A stretch of DNA of 64,000 nt. It comes from Pseudomonas triticicola. GTDB lineage: Bacteria; Pseudomonadota; Gammaproteobacteria; Pseudomonadales; Pseudomonadaceae. Below the pieces are notes generated by a model. That model did no database searches and had not been told where the DNA came from. It saw only the letters and a list, made by a program, of their open reading frames with translations. The stretch lies in contig NZ_JAHSTX010000001.1 in assembly GCF_019145375.1 (NCBI RefSeq), positions 4,303,501 to 4,367,500 on the forward strand, read 5' to 3'. The position numbers were made by a program, and so were the translations under genes. Below are positions 18,651 through 27,446 of this stretch, piece by piece (within the stretch, counting starts at the first letter, position 1; each line of letters starts with the position of its first letter).

Positions 18651-19033
18651 TGGACATGCCGGCCGGGCTCGTCGAGAGCGCGTTTTTCAAGCTGTTGGGC
18701 TGTCGCCTGCACAGTCTCGAAACCGGGGTGGCGCAAGTCGCCCTGGCGCTTGAGCCCGAACTGCGCAACCGCGGCGGCAAACTGCACGGCGGCGCGCTGT
18801 TCAGTCTGGTCGACATCGCCATGGGCCTGGCGTGTTCCAGCAGCCATGGCTTTGATCAGCAGAGCGCGACCATCGAATGCAAGATCAACTACATCCGCGC
18901 CGTTTCCGACGGCGAGGTGCTGTGCACGGCGCGGGTGATCCACCCGGGCCGGCGCACGCTGGTGGTCGAAGCCGAGGTGATGCAGGGCGACAAACTGGTC
19001 GCAAAAGCGCAAGGCACCTTCGCTGTCCTGTAG
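18650..19033 (+). CDS. PaaI-type hotdog thioesterase
   Basis: 127 residues, beginning in the TGATG overlap with tex. The PaaI signature is visible as NRGGKLHGGALFSLVDIAMGLA (about 38-59), where the HGG and the Asp form the catalytic site, followed by the beta-hotdog strands ATIECKINYIRAV and GEVLCTARVIHPGRRTLVVEAEV. It hydrolyses an acyl-CoA in the cytoplasm; substrate unknown. Coupling to tex is conserved in pseudomonads by my recollection and may be only a transcriptional arrangement. Confidence 0.88.
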   Translation: MDMPAGLVESAFFKLLGCRLHSLETGVAQVALALEPELRNRGGKLHGGALFSLVDIAMGLACSSSHGFDQQSATIECKINYIRAVSDGEVLCTARVIHPGRRTLVVEAEVMQGDKLVAKAQGTFAVL

Positions 19034-19074
19034 ATGTTGCTCATCATTTTGAGTTAATTTCGGCGCAATGAATC

Positions 19075-19161
19075 CTGTGGGATCTACCGAAGGCTGCGAT
19101 CTTTTGATTTTGTTTTCCAACAGCAAGATCAAAAGATCGCAGCCTTCGGCAGCTCCTACAG
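19075..19161. repeat. Palindromic repeat, GAAGGCTGCGATCTTTTGAT family
   Basis: Arms 19087-19108 and 19128-19149 (CCGAAGGCTGCGATCTTTTG and complement) form a 22-base stem. A second, longer copy lies at 23829-23916. It fills most of the gap between the PaaI-type gene and gshA. Confidence 0.88.
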
Positions 19162-19279
19162 GTCATGTGTGCGGCTGACAGGCTAGAAAACCAGGCGATA
19201 ACGCCAGTTTCAACTTCACCCTTGTAGACCGTCCTGCCCACCCCCATATTGGGGCGACTGACGCGTGAAGGAATCCAAA

Positions 19280-20863
19280 TTGAGCGAACTTCTCAACCGC
19301 CGCCTGGCTCTGCTTGGCGAGCGCGCTAACCTCTCTCTGCTCAAGCAGTGCCTGCACGGTATCGAACGTGAATGCCTGCGCGTGACCAGTGAAGGTCGCC
19401 TGGCGCAAACGCCGCACCCCGAAGCCCTGGGTTCCGCGCTGACCAACGAACAGATCACCACCGACTACTCCGAGTCGCTGCTGGAATTCATCACCCCCGC
19501 CCTGCCGGATCCTGCCGACACGCTGGCGAGCCTGGACAAGATTCATCGTTTTGCCTACAGCAAACTCGGCAACGAGTACCTGTGGAGTCCATCGATGCCG
19601 TGCCCTTTGCCGGCCGAGGAAGACATCCCGATTGCCTATTACGGCACCTCCAACATCGGTCAGCTCAAGTACGTCTATCGCAAGGGCCTGGCCCTGCGTT
19701 ACGGCAAGACCATGCAGTGCATCGCCGGGATTCACTACAACTTTTCCCTGCCGGAACAGCTCTGGCCATTGCTGCGCGAGGCCGAAGGTTTCGTCGGCAC
19801 CGATCGCGATTTCCAGTCGGTGTCCTACATCGCGCTGATCCGCAACTTCCGTCGCTACAGCTGGCTGCTGATGTACCTGTTCGGTGCCTCGCCGGCGCTG
19901 GACGCCGGCTTCCTGCGCGGGCGTTCGCATCAGCTCGAGCAGCTCGACCCGGACACGCTGTATCTGCCGTACGCGACCAGCCTGCGCATGAGCGATCTCG
20001 GTTATCAGAGCAACGCCCAGGCCGGCCTGACACCGTGCTACAACGATCTGGCGAGCTATACCGACAGCCTGCGCGAAGCCGTGGCCACGCCGTATGCGCC
20101 GTATGTTGAAGTCGGTACGCACAAGGATGGTGAGTGGGTGCAGCTCAACACCAACATCCTGCAGATCGAAAACGAGTACTACTCCAACATCCGCCCGAAA
20201 CGCGTGACCTACACCGGCGAGCGGCCGATCCAGGCGCTGATGGCGCGCGGCATTCAGTACGTCGAAGTGCGCTGCCTGGACATCAACCCGTTCCTGCCGA
20301 TGGGCATCGACCTCACTGAATCGCGCTTCATCGACGCCTTCCTGCTGTACTGCGCGCTGAACGACAGTCCGCTGCTGACCAACACTTCGTGCGGCAACGC
20401 CACTTCGAACTTCCTCAGCGTGGTCAAGGAAGGTCGCCGTCCGGGCCTGCAATTGCAGCGTGACGGTCAGCCGGTCGAGATGAAACAGTGGGCGGCGGAG
20501 CTGCTGGAACAGATTGCTCCGCTGGCGGCGATGCTCGACCAGAGCGTTGGCGGCGATGCCCACAGCAAGGCCCTTGATGCGCAACTGGCCAAGGTCAACG
20601 ACCCGTCCCTGACCCCATCGGCGCAGGTGCTGGCGGCCATGGCCGAGCACAAGGAAAGCTTTGCGCAGTTCTCCCTGCGCCAGAGCCAGACCCACGCCGA
20701 GTTCTTCCGCAGCGAGCCGTTGGCGGCGGATGAGCAGGCGAAGTTTGAGGAGTTGGCGCGTACGTCGCTGGCAGCGCAGGCTGAGCTGGAGCAGAACGAG
20801 GTGGGGGATTTTGATGTGTTTGTCGGTTCGTATCAGGCGAGCATTTTGGCGATCAGCAATTAA
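19280..20863 (+). CDS. gshA: Glutamate-cysteine ligase
   Basis: 527 residues if translation begins at the TTG of 19280, which has AAGGAA seven bases upstream and gives [13 protein letters not shown], matching the known Pseudomonas GshA start; a GTG at 19265 would add five residues. The proteobacterial type I family is seen in [35 protein letters not shown], and [14 protein letters not shown]. It joins glutamate and cysteine with ATP to form gamma-glutamylcysteine, the first step of glutathione synthesis, in the cytoplasm. Placed immediately before the taurine and cystine loci, so it is the sink of sulfur acquired by its neighbours. Confidence 0.96.
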   Translation: MSELLNRRLALLGERANLSLLKQCLHGIERECLRVTSEGRLAQTPHPEALGSALTNEQITTDYSESLLEFITPALPDPADTLASLDKIHRFAYSKLGNEYLWSPSMPCPLPAEEDIPIAYYGTSNIGQLKYVYRKGLALRYGKTMQCIAGIHYNFSLPEQLWPLLREAEGFVGTDRDFQSVSYIALIRNFRRYSWLLMYLFGASPALDAGFLRGRSHQLEQLDPDTLYLPYATSLRMSDLGYQSNAQAGLTPCYNDLASYTDSLREAVATPYAPYVEVGTHKDGEWVQLNTNILQIENEYYSNIRPKRVTYTGERPIQALMARGIQYVEVRCLDINPFLPMGIDLTESRFIDAFLLYCALNDSPLLTNTSCGNATSNFLSVVKEGRRPGLQLQRDGQPVEMKQWAAELLEQIAPLAAMLDQSVGGDAHSKALDAQLAKVNDPSLTPSAQVLAAMAEHKESFAQFSLRQSQTHAEFFRSEPLAADEQAKFEELARTSLAAQAELEQNEVGDFDVFVGSYQASILAISN

Positions 20864-21028
20864 AAGCCCCTCACCCTAGCCCTCTCCCGGAGGGAGAGGG
20901 GACTGACTCAGGTGCTCTTGAGATTCACGTCGACCTGAAATATCCAGCCGAACTCAGGCCTTGAAAAGCACCGAGATCGGCCCCCTTTCCCCCTCGCCCC
21001 CCTGGGGGAGAGGGCTGGGGTGAGGGGG
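20862..21028. repeat. Long palindromic element (AAAAGCCCCTCACCC...GGTGAGGGGG), copy 1
   Basis: Starts within the gshA stop codon. Outer GC-rich hairpin-forming ends (CCCTCACCCTAGCCCTCTCCC and GGGAGAGGGCTGGGGTGAGG) enclose a middle containing TCGACCTGAAATATCC and TTGAAAAGCAC. Four more copies occur at 24808, 55750, 59287 and 62239. Besides this repeat, the 328-base gap holds AT-rich promoter-like sequence before tauA. Confidence 0.88.
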
Positions 21029-21104
21029 CAAAGATCGAACGTCGAACGCAAGATCCGAAATATCCACAATCCCCCGCGTCTTAGATTTTTCCGCTCATAA
21101 GCTC

Positions 21105-21118
21105 ATTCTAAAAAGTTA
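21105..21118 (+). promoter_or_regulatory. Candidate sulfur-limitation element upstream of tauA
   Basis: ATTCTAAAAAGTTA lies 74-87 bases before tauA in an AT-rich tract and agrees at 12 of 14 positions with ATTCCTAAAAGTTA upstream of the SfnB operon (35795). Related CATATTCC elements precede tcyJ and the second metQ. CysB or a dedicated regulator is a possible binder; this is inference. Confidence 0.4.
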
Positions 21119-21191
21119 TTTATTTACTGATTCTTAGATCATTTAGTCTCCTTTCACGCCGACGCTCGGTCGCCTGATATGGAACTGTTCA

Positions 21192-22169
21192 ATGAAACTG
21201 AATTTCCCGCTTCGCCTGCTCGCCGCTGCCTCGCTGGCCGCTGCAAGCTTCCTGGCCCAGGCGGCCGATCTCACTGTCGCCTACCAGACTACCGTCGACC
21301 CAGCCAAAGTCGCGCAGGCCGACGGCGCTTACGAGAAAGCCACCAAGGCTGACATCAGTTGGCGCAAATTTGATAACGGTGCCGACATCATTGCCGCCAT
21401 CGCGTCCGGCGATGTGCAGATCGGCTATCTCGGTTCGAGTCCGTTGACCGCCGCGATCACCCGCAAAGTGCCGGTCGAAACCTTCCTCATCGCCACGCAG
21501 ATCGGCGCCGCTGAAGCACTGGTCGCGCGCGATGGTTCCGGCATCAAGACTCCGCAGGATCTGATCGGCAAGAAAATCGCCACGCCGTTCGTGTCCACCG
21601 GGCACTACAGCCTGCTCGCCGCGCTCAAGCACTGGAACATCGACCCGTCGAAAGTCACCGTGCTCAACCTCGCGCCGCCAGCCATCATCGCGGCGTGGAA
21701 ACGCGGCGACATCGACGCCACTTACGTGTGGGATCCAGCACTGGGCGTGGCCAAGGAAAACGGCAAAGTGCTGATCACCTCCGGCGAGCTGGCCAAGTTC
21801 GGCGCACCGACCTTCGACGCGTGGATCGTGCGCAAGGACTTCGCCGAGAAGCACCCGGAAATCGTCACCGCATTCGCCAAGGTCACCCTCGACGCCTACG
21901 CCGATTACCGCAAGGATCCGCAGGCCTGGCTGGCCAACCAGAGCAACGTCGACAAACTGGTGAAACTCTCCGGCGCCAAGGCCAGCGACATTCCATTGCT
22001 GCTGCAGGGCAACGTCTACCCATTGGCGGCGGATCAGGTCAGTGACCTCGGCGCGCCGACCACCAAAGCCATCACTGACACCGCCGCGTTCCTCAAGGAG
22101 CAAGGCAAGGTCGACGCCGTGCTGCCGGACTACGCGCCTTACGTCAGCGCCAAATACATCACCAACTGA
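21192..22169 (+). CDS. tauA: Taurine ABC transporter, periplasmic binding protein
   Basis: 325 residues. Sec signal peptide to about residue 25 (FLAQA-ADL). The mature part is a type II periplasmic binding protein of the nitrate/sulfonate/taurine group: TVAYQTTVDPAKVAQADGAYEKATKADISWRKF is typical of TauA, and QIGYLGSSPLTAAITRKVPVE is the substrate-pocket strand. It binds taurine for TauBC. First gene of tauABCD. Induced under sulfate limitation in relatives. Confidence 0.93.
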   Translation: MKLNFPLRLLAAASLAAASFLAQAADLTVAYQTTVDPAKVAQADGAYEKATKADISWRKFDNGADIIAAIASGDVQIGYLGSSPLTAAITRKVPVETFLIATQIGAAEALVARDGSGIKTPQDLIGKKIATPFVSTGHYSLLAALKHWNIDPSKVTVLNLAPPAIIAAWKRGDIDATYVWDPALGVAKENGKVLITSGELAKFGAPTFDAWIVRKDFAEKHPEIVTAFAKVTLDAYADYRKDPQAWLANQSNVDKLVKLSGAKASDIPLLLQGNVYPLAADQVSDLGAPTTKAITDTAAFLKEQGKVDAVLPDYAPYVSAKYITN

Positions 22170-22184
22170 TCGGGAGATACAGCG

Positions 22185-22979
22185 ATGGCCTTGCTACAGC
22201 TGGAGCGCATCAGCGCACAGTACCCGGGCAGCCCGGAGCCGGTGCTGGCGGATATTTCTCTGACCTTGGGGCCGCAGCAATTGCTGGTCGCCCTCGGCCC
22301 GTCCGGCAGTGGCAAGACTTCGCTGTTGAACCTGATTGCCGGCTTCGTCGAGCCGAGTGCCGGGCGCATCACCCTTGACGGCGTGCCGGTCAAAGGCCCG
22401 AGCGCCGAACGTGGCGTGGTGTTTCAGGACGACGCCTTGCTGCCTTGGCAGGATGTGTTGGCCAACGTCGCCTTCGGCCTCGAACTGGCCGGTGTCGGCA
22501 AGGACAAACGCGAACAACGCGCCCGGGAAATGCTCGCACTGGTCGATCTCGCCGGTTTCGAAGACCGACGCATCTGGCAATTGTCCGGTGGCCAGAAACA
22601 ACGCGTCGGCCTCGCTCGCGCCCTCGCCGCCGACCCGCGCGTGTTGCTGATGGACGAGCCGTTCGGTGCGCTTGATGCATTCACTCGCGAGCAGATGCAG
22701 GAACTGTTGCTGCAAGTCTGGCAACGCACCGCCAAGCCGGTTTTTCTGATTACCCACGACATTGAAGAAGCGGTGTTCCTCGCCACGGACCTGATTCTGC
22801 TGGCGCCGAATCCAGGGCAGATCGTCGAGCGCCTGCCATTGGATTTTGGTCAGCGTTATGCCGCTGGCGAGTCGGCCCGCGCGATCAAATCCGATCCGCG
22901 TTTTATCGAAACCCGCGAGCACGTGCTGAGCAAAGTCTTCTCGCAACGCAGCGCCGTACCCCGGCAGGAGCGCGCATGA
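22185..22979 (+). CDS. tauB: Taurine ABC transporter, ATP-binding protein
   Basis: 264 residues. Walker [12 protein letters not shown] (36-46), signature [19 protein letters not shown], Walker [13 protein letters not shown] and switch His in [11 protein letters not shown]. Cytoplasmic ATPase energising taurine import through TauC. It starts 15 bases after tauA and overlaps tauC by four bases. Confidence 0.94.
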   Translation: MALLQLERISAQYPGSPEPVLADISLTLGPQQLLVALGPSGSGKTSLLNLIAGFVEPSAGRITLDGVPVKGPSAERGVVFQDDALLPWQDVLANVAFGLELAGVGKDKREQRAREMLALVDLAGFEDRRIWQLSGGQKQRVGLARALAADPRVLLMDEPFGALDAFTREQMQELLLQVWQRTAKPVFLITHDIEEAVFLATDLILLAPNPGQIVERLPLDFGQRYAAGESARAIKSDPRFIETREHVLSKVFSQRSAVPRQERA

Positions 22980-23809
22980 GCAGTTACGACGTTTCCGCTG
23001 CGGCGGTGAAAACACCTTCGGTGAGCATCCCGGTGCGTCGCAGCCTCAGCACTCGCTGGATCAGCCTGCTGACCCTGTTCGGCCTGCTGGCGATCTGGTG
23101 GGCGGTGACCGCTACCGGCCTGATCGAGCCGCTGTTCCTGCCGCCACCCTCCGCCGTCCTGCAAAAGGGCTGGTTGCTGGCGACATCCGGATACATGGAT
23201 TCGACTTTGTGGCAGCACCTCGGTGCCAGCCTCAGCCGCATCGGTCTGGGTCTCGCTTTTGCCATTCTGACCGCCGTGCCGGTGGGCATTGCCATTGGTG
23301 CAAACCGCATCGCCCGTGGTGTGCTCGATCCGCTGATCGAGTTCTACCGCCCGATCCCGCCGCTGGCGTATCTGCCGCTGATCGTGATCTGGTGCGGCAT
23401 CGGCGAGTTGTCGAAAGTGCTGCTGATCTATCTGGCGATTTTTGCGCCGATTGCCATCGCCACCGCGACGGGTGTGCGCACGGTTGATCCAGCAAAACTG
23501 CGCGCGGCGCAGTCATTGGGCGCGACGCGCGCGCAGTTGATTCGCCATGTGATTCTGCCCAGCGCCCTGCCGGACATTCTCACTGGCGTGCGCATTGGCC
23601 TGGGGGTTGGCTGGTCGACGTTGGTCGCCGCTGAACTGATCGCGGCCACCAGTGGCCTCGGCTTCATGGTGCAGTCGGCCGCGCAATTCCTGGTCACCGA
23701 TGTGGTGGTGCTGGGGATTCTGGTCATCGCCCTGATCGCCTTTGCCATGGAAATGGGCCTGCGCGCATTGCAGCGCAGAATAGTGCCGTGGCACGGCCAG
23801 GCGCACTGA
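22976..23809 (+). CDS. tauC: Taurine ABC transporter, permease
   Basis: 277 residues with about six transmembrane helices. The EAA coupling loop is seen near [38 protein letters not shown]. It forms the homodimeric inner-membrane channel with TauB. A perfect 37-base inverted repeat separates it from tauD. Confidence 0.93.
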   Translation: MSSYDVSAAAVKTPSVSIPVRRSLSTRWISLLTLFGLLAIWWAVTATGLIEPLFLPPPSAVLQKGWLLATSGYMDSTLWQHLGASLSRIGLGLAFAILTAVPVGIAIGANRIARGVLDPLIEFYRPIPPLAYLPLIVIWCGIGELSKVLLIYLAIFAPIAIATATGVRTVDPAKLRAAQSLGATRAQLIRHVILPSALPDILTGVRIGLGVGWSTLVAAELIAATSGLGFMVQSAAQFLVTDVVVLGILVIALIAFAMEMGLRALQRRIVPWHGQAH

Positions 23810-23828
23810 CAGATTTTTGAATCACCCA

Positions 23829-23916
23829 TGTAGGAGCTGCCGAAGGCTGCGATCTTTTGATCTTGATCTTCTTAAAAAGCAAGATCAAAAGATCGCAGCC
23901 TTCGGCAGCTCCTACA
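23829..23916. repeat. Perfect 37-base inverted repeat between tauC and tauD
   Basis: Bases 23829-23865 are the exact complement of 23880-23916 with a 14-base loop. The sequence is a second copy of the GAAGGCTGCGATCTTTTGAT family seen at 19075. It lies inside the presumed tauABCD transcript, 20 bases after tauC and 35 before tauD. Confidence 0.92.
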
Positions 23917-23950
23917 AAGGGTGGTCTCACCGAATTCGAAGAGAAAGACC

Positions 23951-24793
23951 ATGAGCACCCTCGACATCACCCCGTTAAGCTCGGCCCTCGGTGCGCAGAT
24001 CAGCGGCGTCGACATCAGCCAGCCGCTGAGCCTGGAACACCGCGACGCCATCGAACAGGCGCTGCTCAAGTATCAGGTGCTGTTCTTCCGCAACCAGCCG
24101 ATCGAGCCGGCACAGCAGGCACGTTTCGCGCATTATTTCGGCGACCTGCACATTCATCCGATCTACCCGAACGTGCCGGAACAACCGGAAGTGCTGATTC
24201 TTGATACCGCCGTCACCGACGTGCGCGATAACGCGATTTGGCACACCGACGTGACCTTCCTGCCGACGCCGGCGATGGGCGCAGTGCTCAGCGCCAAGTT
24301 GCTGCCGGAGTTCGGTGGCGACACGTTGTGGGCCAGCGGCATCGCGGCATATGAAGCGTTGTCGGCGCCGATCAAAACCCTGCTCGAAGGCCTGACCGCG
24401 ACTCACGATTTCACCCGTTCGTTCCCACTCGAGCGCTACGGCAACACGCCTGAAGCGCTGGCGCAGTGGGAAGAAGCACGGCGCAAGAATCCCCCGCTGT
24501 CGCACCCGGTGATTCGCACCCATCCGGTCAGTGGGCGGCGCTCGCTGTTCGTCAATGAAGGGTTCACTTCGAAGATCAACGAACTGACGGAAACCGAGAG
24601 CGAGGCGATTCTGAAGTTTCTGTTCGCCCACGCGACACGGCCGGAATTCACCATTCGCTGGCGCTGGCAGAAAGACGACATCGCCTTCTGGGATAACCGC
24701 GTGACGCAGCATTACGCGGTGGATGATTACCGACCGGCGCGGCGGGTGATGCAGCGGGCGACGGTGTTGGGGGATGTGCCGTTTTTTCGCTGA
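23951..24793 (+). CDS. tauD: Taurine dioxygenase (Fe(II)/2-oxoglutarate)
   Basis: 280 residues from [17 protein letters not shown]. The 2-His-1-Asp iron site is H98 and D100 in WHTDVTF and H254 in TQHYAVDDY; the 2-oxoglutarate Arg is in [11 protein letters not shown]. It hydroxylates taurine, which breaks down to sulfite and aminoacetaldehyde, in the cytoplasm. Sulfite then feeds cysteine synthesis. Last gene of tauABCD. Confidence 0.95.
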   Translation: MSTLDITPLSSALGAQISGVDISQPLSLEHRDAIEQALLKYQVLFFRNQPIEPAQQARFAHYFGDLHIHPIYPNVPEQPEVLILDTAVTDVRDNAIWHTDVTFLPTPAMGAVLSAKLLPEFGGDTLWASGIAAYEALSAPIKTLLEGLTATHDFTRSFPLERYGNTPEALAQWEEARRKNPPLSHPVIRTHPVSGRRSLFVNEGFTSKINELTETESEAILKFLFAHATRPEFTIRWRWQKDDIAFWDNRVTQHYAVDDYRPARRVMQRATVLGDVPFFR

Positions 24794-24807
24794 GCCTGAT
24801 CAAGATC

Positions 24808-24972
24808 AAAAGCCCCTCACCCTAGCCCTCTCCCAGAGGGAGAGGGGACTGACCGAGCTGATTGCGCGAACTATATCGACCTGAAATATCGGGTTGAACT
24901 CAATTCTTGAAAAGCACGAAGATCGGCTCCCTTTCCCCCTCGCCCCTTGGGGAGAGGGCTGGGGTGAGGGGG
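24808..24972. repeat. Long palindromic element, copy 2
   Basis: Same family as 20862-21028, again starting just after a stop codon (tauD) and ending near the convergent aldo/keto reductase gene. AAAAGCCCCTCACCC at the left and CTGGGGTGAGGGGG at the right end. Confidence 0.88.
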
Positions 24973-25002
24973 TTGGATCTTGCAGACCCAACCTAATCGC
25001 CA

Positions 25003-26040
25003 TTACTCCGCCGTAGAAGGCTTCTCCCAAAGATTGATCCCGCCCTCCTGGGCAAACCGATCAATCTCCGCCAGCTCTTCAGCACTGAAATTCAGATTCT
25101 TCAGCGCCCCGACGTTCTCGATGATCTGCTCCGGCCGGCTCGCGCCGATCAGTGCCGAGGTCACTCGTGGATCACGCAAAGTCCACGCAAGTGCCAGTTG
25201 CGCCAGGCTCTGCCCGCGACGCTGGGCGATTTCGTTCAACGCTCGCACGTGGGCGATGTTGGCCTCGGACAAGTGCGAAGCCTGCAGCGAACCACCGCCC
25301 GGACGATTGACCCGCGCATCCGCCGGCACGCCGTTGAGGTATTTGTCGGTGAGCAAGCCCTGCGCCAGCGGCGTAAACGCGATGACGCCCGTGCCGAGTT
25401 CATCGGTGGTATCGAGCAGGTCCTTTTCCACCCAGCGATTGAGCAGGTTGTACGCCGGCTGATGAATCAGCAGCGGCACTTTCCACTCTTTCAGCAGCGC
25501 GGCCATCTCGCGGGTTTTCACCCCGGAATAGGACGAGATGCCGATGTACAAAGCCTTGCCCTGCTGCACGGCGGTGGCGAGGGCGCTGGCGGTTTCTTCC
25601 AGTGGAGTGTCCGGGTCGAAGCGGTGCGAGTAGAAGATGTCCACATAGTCCAGGCCGAGGCGTTGCAGGCTCTGGTCGAGGCTGGCCAGTACGTATTTGC
25701 GCGAACCGCCGCCCTGGCCGTACGGGCCGGGCCACATGTCCCAACCGGCCTTGCTGGAGATGATCAACTCGTCGCGATATTGCTTGAAGTCTTCGCGCAG
25801 CAGGCGACCGAAATTGATCTCGGCGCTGCCGTATGGCGGGCCGTAGTTGTTGGCCAGATCGAAATGGTTGATGCCCAGATCGAACGCGGTGCGCAGCAAG
25901 GCACGCTGGGTTTCGATCGGAGTGCTGTCGCCAAAGTTGTGCCAGAGGCCCAGCGACAATGCCGGCAGCACCAGACCGCTGCGGCCGACGCGGCGGTAAG
26001 GAATGGAGTCGTAGCGGTGTTCGGCAGCGGTGTAAGTCAT
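25003..26040 (-). CDS. Aldo/keto reductase (L-glyceraldehyde-3-phosphate reductase-like)
   Basis: 345 residues. The catalytic tetrad is seen as D61 in FDLANNYGPPYGSAE, Y66, K97 in SSKAGWDMWPGPYG and H139 in FYSHRFDPDTPLEE. The WPGPYGQGGGSRKY insert and SHRFDPDTP are typical of the YghZ/MgrA subgroup, which uses NADPH to reduce aldehydes such as L-glyceraldehyde 3-phosphate or methylglyoxal. Cytoplasmic. It stands alone on the minus strand, convergent with tauD. Confidence 0.88.
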   Translation of the reverse strand: MTYTAAEHRYDSIPYRRVGRSGLVLPALSLGLWHNFGDSTPIETQRALLRTAFDLGINHFDLANNYGPPYGSAEINFGRLLREDFKQYRDELIISSKAGWDMWPGPYGQGGGSRKYVLASLDQSLQRLGLDYVDIFYSHRFDPDTPLEETASALATAVQQGKALYIGISSYSGVKTREMAALLKEWKVPLLIHQPAYNLLNRWVEKDLLDTTDELGTGVIAFTPLAQGLLTDKYLNGVPADARVNRPGGGSLQASHLSEANIAHVRALNEIAQRRGQSLAQLALAWTLRDPRVTSALIGASRPEQIIENVGALKNLNFSAEELAEIDRFAQEGGINLWEKPSTAE

Positions 26041-26090
26041 CGAATCCTCTCTTGTTTGATTAACAGCAGATTGAGGGTGAAACCAAACTC

Positions 26091-26223
26091 TGTGGCGAGG
26101 GGATTTATCCCCGATGGGTGGCGAAGCCGCCCCAAAACCTGAAACCTCGGCGAATCAGGTGTACCGAGTGCGCTGGTTTTACGACTGCTTCGCAGCCGAA
26201 CGGGGATAAATCCCCTCACCACA
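26091..26223. repeat. Palindromic repeat, TGTGGCGAGGGGATTTATCCCCG family
   Basis: TGTGGCGAGGGGATTTATCC at the left and GGGGATAAATCCCCTCACCACA at the right, with inner inverted GGTGGCGAAGCCGCC. Another copy spans 31946-32065. It fills the start of the 524-base gap after the aldo/keto reductase promoter. Confidence 0.88.
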
Positions 26224-26236
26224 AAAGCTCTACCAA

Positions 26237-26374
26237 TCATGCGAAGCGGTTTACAGGTCGGGCGAGCCCCAGGTTCTGCCGCAACGTCCGGCCTTCATAT
26301 CCAGTTCTGAACAACCCGTCCAGCATACGCCCAAGCGGCGCGACGCCGACCTCGGGTTCGACCAATTGCTGAAA
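26237..26374 (-). pseudogene. Remnant of a DszA/NtaA-type FMN monooxygenase (C-terminus only)
   Basis: About 45 codons ending GLFRTGYEGRTLRQNLGLARPVNRFA and a TGA. The end pattern RGLFR.EYEGRTLRENLGL.RP.NR is my recollection of NtaA/SnaA/DszA-family flavin monooxygenases. The open frame continues upstream without homology and runs into an unrelated plus-strand remnant, so only the 3' end of a lost gene survives. A complete member of the same superfamily is at 38442. Confidence 0.55.
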
Positions 26375-26400
26375 CGTTTCACATTTTTTCCTGCGCTTCA

Positions 26401-26526
26401 GCCTCGCTGGAGATTGGCGTGCTGGCGGCAACGCGGGTGCTGGAAAGCCCTGAGGTAATGCCGAGCGACGAAGTGCAACGACTGAACCTGCTGCGATACC
26501 AAGTGATCGAACGCGAAAGCACCTGA
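26401..26526 (+). pseudogene. Remnant of an unidentified gene, C-terminal end
   Basis: An open frame reading ASLEIGVLAATRVLESPEVM, then PSDEVQRLNLLRYQVIEREST, ends at TGA 26524-26526. Codon use looks coding, but there is no start or ribosome site, and it abuts the oppositely oriented monooxygenase remnant. I cannot name the family. Confidence 0.35.
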
Positions 26527-26527
26527 C

Positions 26528-26555
26528 TGCGGGAGCGAGCAGGCTCGTTCCCGCA
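26528..26555. repeat. Single REP hairpin
   Basis: TGCGGGAGCGAGC-AG-GCTCGTTCCCGCA forms one compact REP hairpin downstream of hicB and the remnant. Confidence 0.7.
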
Positions 26556-26564
26556 GAATCTGCG

Positions 26565-26966
26565 TCATACCGACAATTCGCGCAGCGCAGCGGCCGCCAG
26601 AAATCCGGACCGGGAACGGTAGCGCCGGTCTCGACGGACAGTCTGGTCAATACGTTCCAGCAACTGCTCGGGCAATGTGGCATTGAAGCGCACTGATTTG
26701 CCGAAGTATGGCGTGATGTCAAAGTCGACCACGCCCCAGATACCGCCCGCGTAATCCGGGTTATCAAGATGAGCATCAATGTCGCGCACTTGCGGCAGTG
26801 GCGCGCCATCGGCGACCAGCCCCTCGTAGTGCAGCGCCAGCGCTTCCTGCGTGTTTTCGAAAGCTTCGGCTACCGTGGCGCCTGCGGAATAGCACCCCGG
26901 TACGTCCGGAATGATCACGCCGTAGTCCGAGTCGGCATCCTTGTGCAGAACGACCGGGAATTTCAT
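26565..26966 (-). CDS. hicB: HicB-family antitoxin
   Basis: 133 residues if it starts at MKFPVVLHKDADSDYGVIIP; an in-frame ATG at 27027-27029 overlapping the hicA stop (ATGA) would add 21 residues. The N-terminal partial RNase-H-like fold contains the HicB pattern DVPGCYSAGATVAEAFENTQEALALH. The C-terminus (RFNATLPEQLLERIDQTVRRDRRYRSRSGFLAAAALREL) is a ribbon-helix-helix DNA-binding domain. It neutralises HicA and autoregulates. Confidence 0.88.
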   Translation of the reverse strand: MKFPVVLHKDADSDYGVIIPDVPGCYSAGATVAEAFENTQEALALHYEGLVADGAPLPQVRDIDAHLDNPDYAGGIWGVVDFDITPYFGKSVRFNATLPEQLLERIDQTVRRDRRYRSRSGFLAAAALRELSV

Positions 26967-27025
26967 AAAGGTGAACCCTTCCTCTGGCAAGTCCATGATG
27001 GGCGTTTCGTCTTCGAATACGGGCC

Positions 27026-27208
27026 TCATTTCAAACCCGCCTGTTTCAAAATGCTGTTGATCGTACCCTTGGGCAGATCCGAATCAGGGTGTTTGATCGT
27101 CACCCTTCCCTGCTTGGACGAATGCTTGTACTGGTGGTGACTGCCTTTTACCGCGACCAGGTACCAACCATCGTCCTCGATCATCCTGATCATTTCCCGA
27201 CTGCGCAT
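27026..27208 (-). CDS. hicA: HicA-family mRNA interferase toxin
   Basis: 60 residues, standard for HicA. The double-stranded-RNA-binding-like fold has the catalytic His in KGSHHQYKH (21-29) and ends PKGTINSILKQAGLK. It cleaves mRNAs in a translation-independent manner in known systems. First gene of hicAB. Confidence 0.92.
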   Translation of the reverse strand: MRSREMIRMIEDDGWYLVAVKGSHHQYKHSSKQGRVTIKHPDSDLPKGTINSILKQAGLK

Positions 27209-27318
27209 GTCCTTCGCCCTTATCTACAGCAACAGCTACAACTCTAGGGCACAAAGCGCGCAGCGATACACACCATACACACTTGGATAAATAATAGTCT
27301 GTTTCGTGATGATCACAG

Positions 27319-27420
27319 ATGGACGGATCAACGGCGGGGCCCAAGATTGCGATGGGCAGTGCGATATTCGGTGTGCCGGCGGCGGCGGTGCTGTTCATAG
27401 TGCTGAGCGCCGAGGCGTAA
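27319..27420 (+). CDS. Possible 33-residue membrane peptide
   Basis: An ATG-to-TAA frame gives MDGSTAGPKIAMGSAIFGVP followed by AAAVLFIVLSAEA, one hydrophobic segment. There is no convincing ribosome site and its last codons overlap the betT hairpin. It may be a remnant of a larger membrane protein or chance. The rest of the gap 27210-27400 holds AT-rich sequence, probably the hicA promoter. Confidence 0.2.
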   Translation: MDGSTAGPKIAMGSAIFGVPAAAVLFIVLSAEA

Positions 27421-27439
27421 AAAACTCTCGGCGCTCAGC
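27402..27439. terminator. Hairpin downstream of betT
   Basis: GCTGAGCGCCGAG (27402-27414) and CTCGGCGCTCAGC (27427-27439) make a perfect 13-base stem eight bases after the betT stop; the T-run is in the loop on the minus strand. Confidence 0.65.
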
Positions 27440-27446
27440 CGTTGGA

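Noticed and set aside
27027..27029. HicB start at the ATG overlapping the hicA stop
   Set aside because: Possible by ATGA coupling, but the family normally begins at MKFPVVLHKD; kept as an alternative only.
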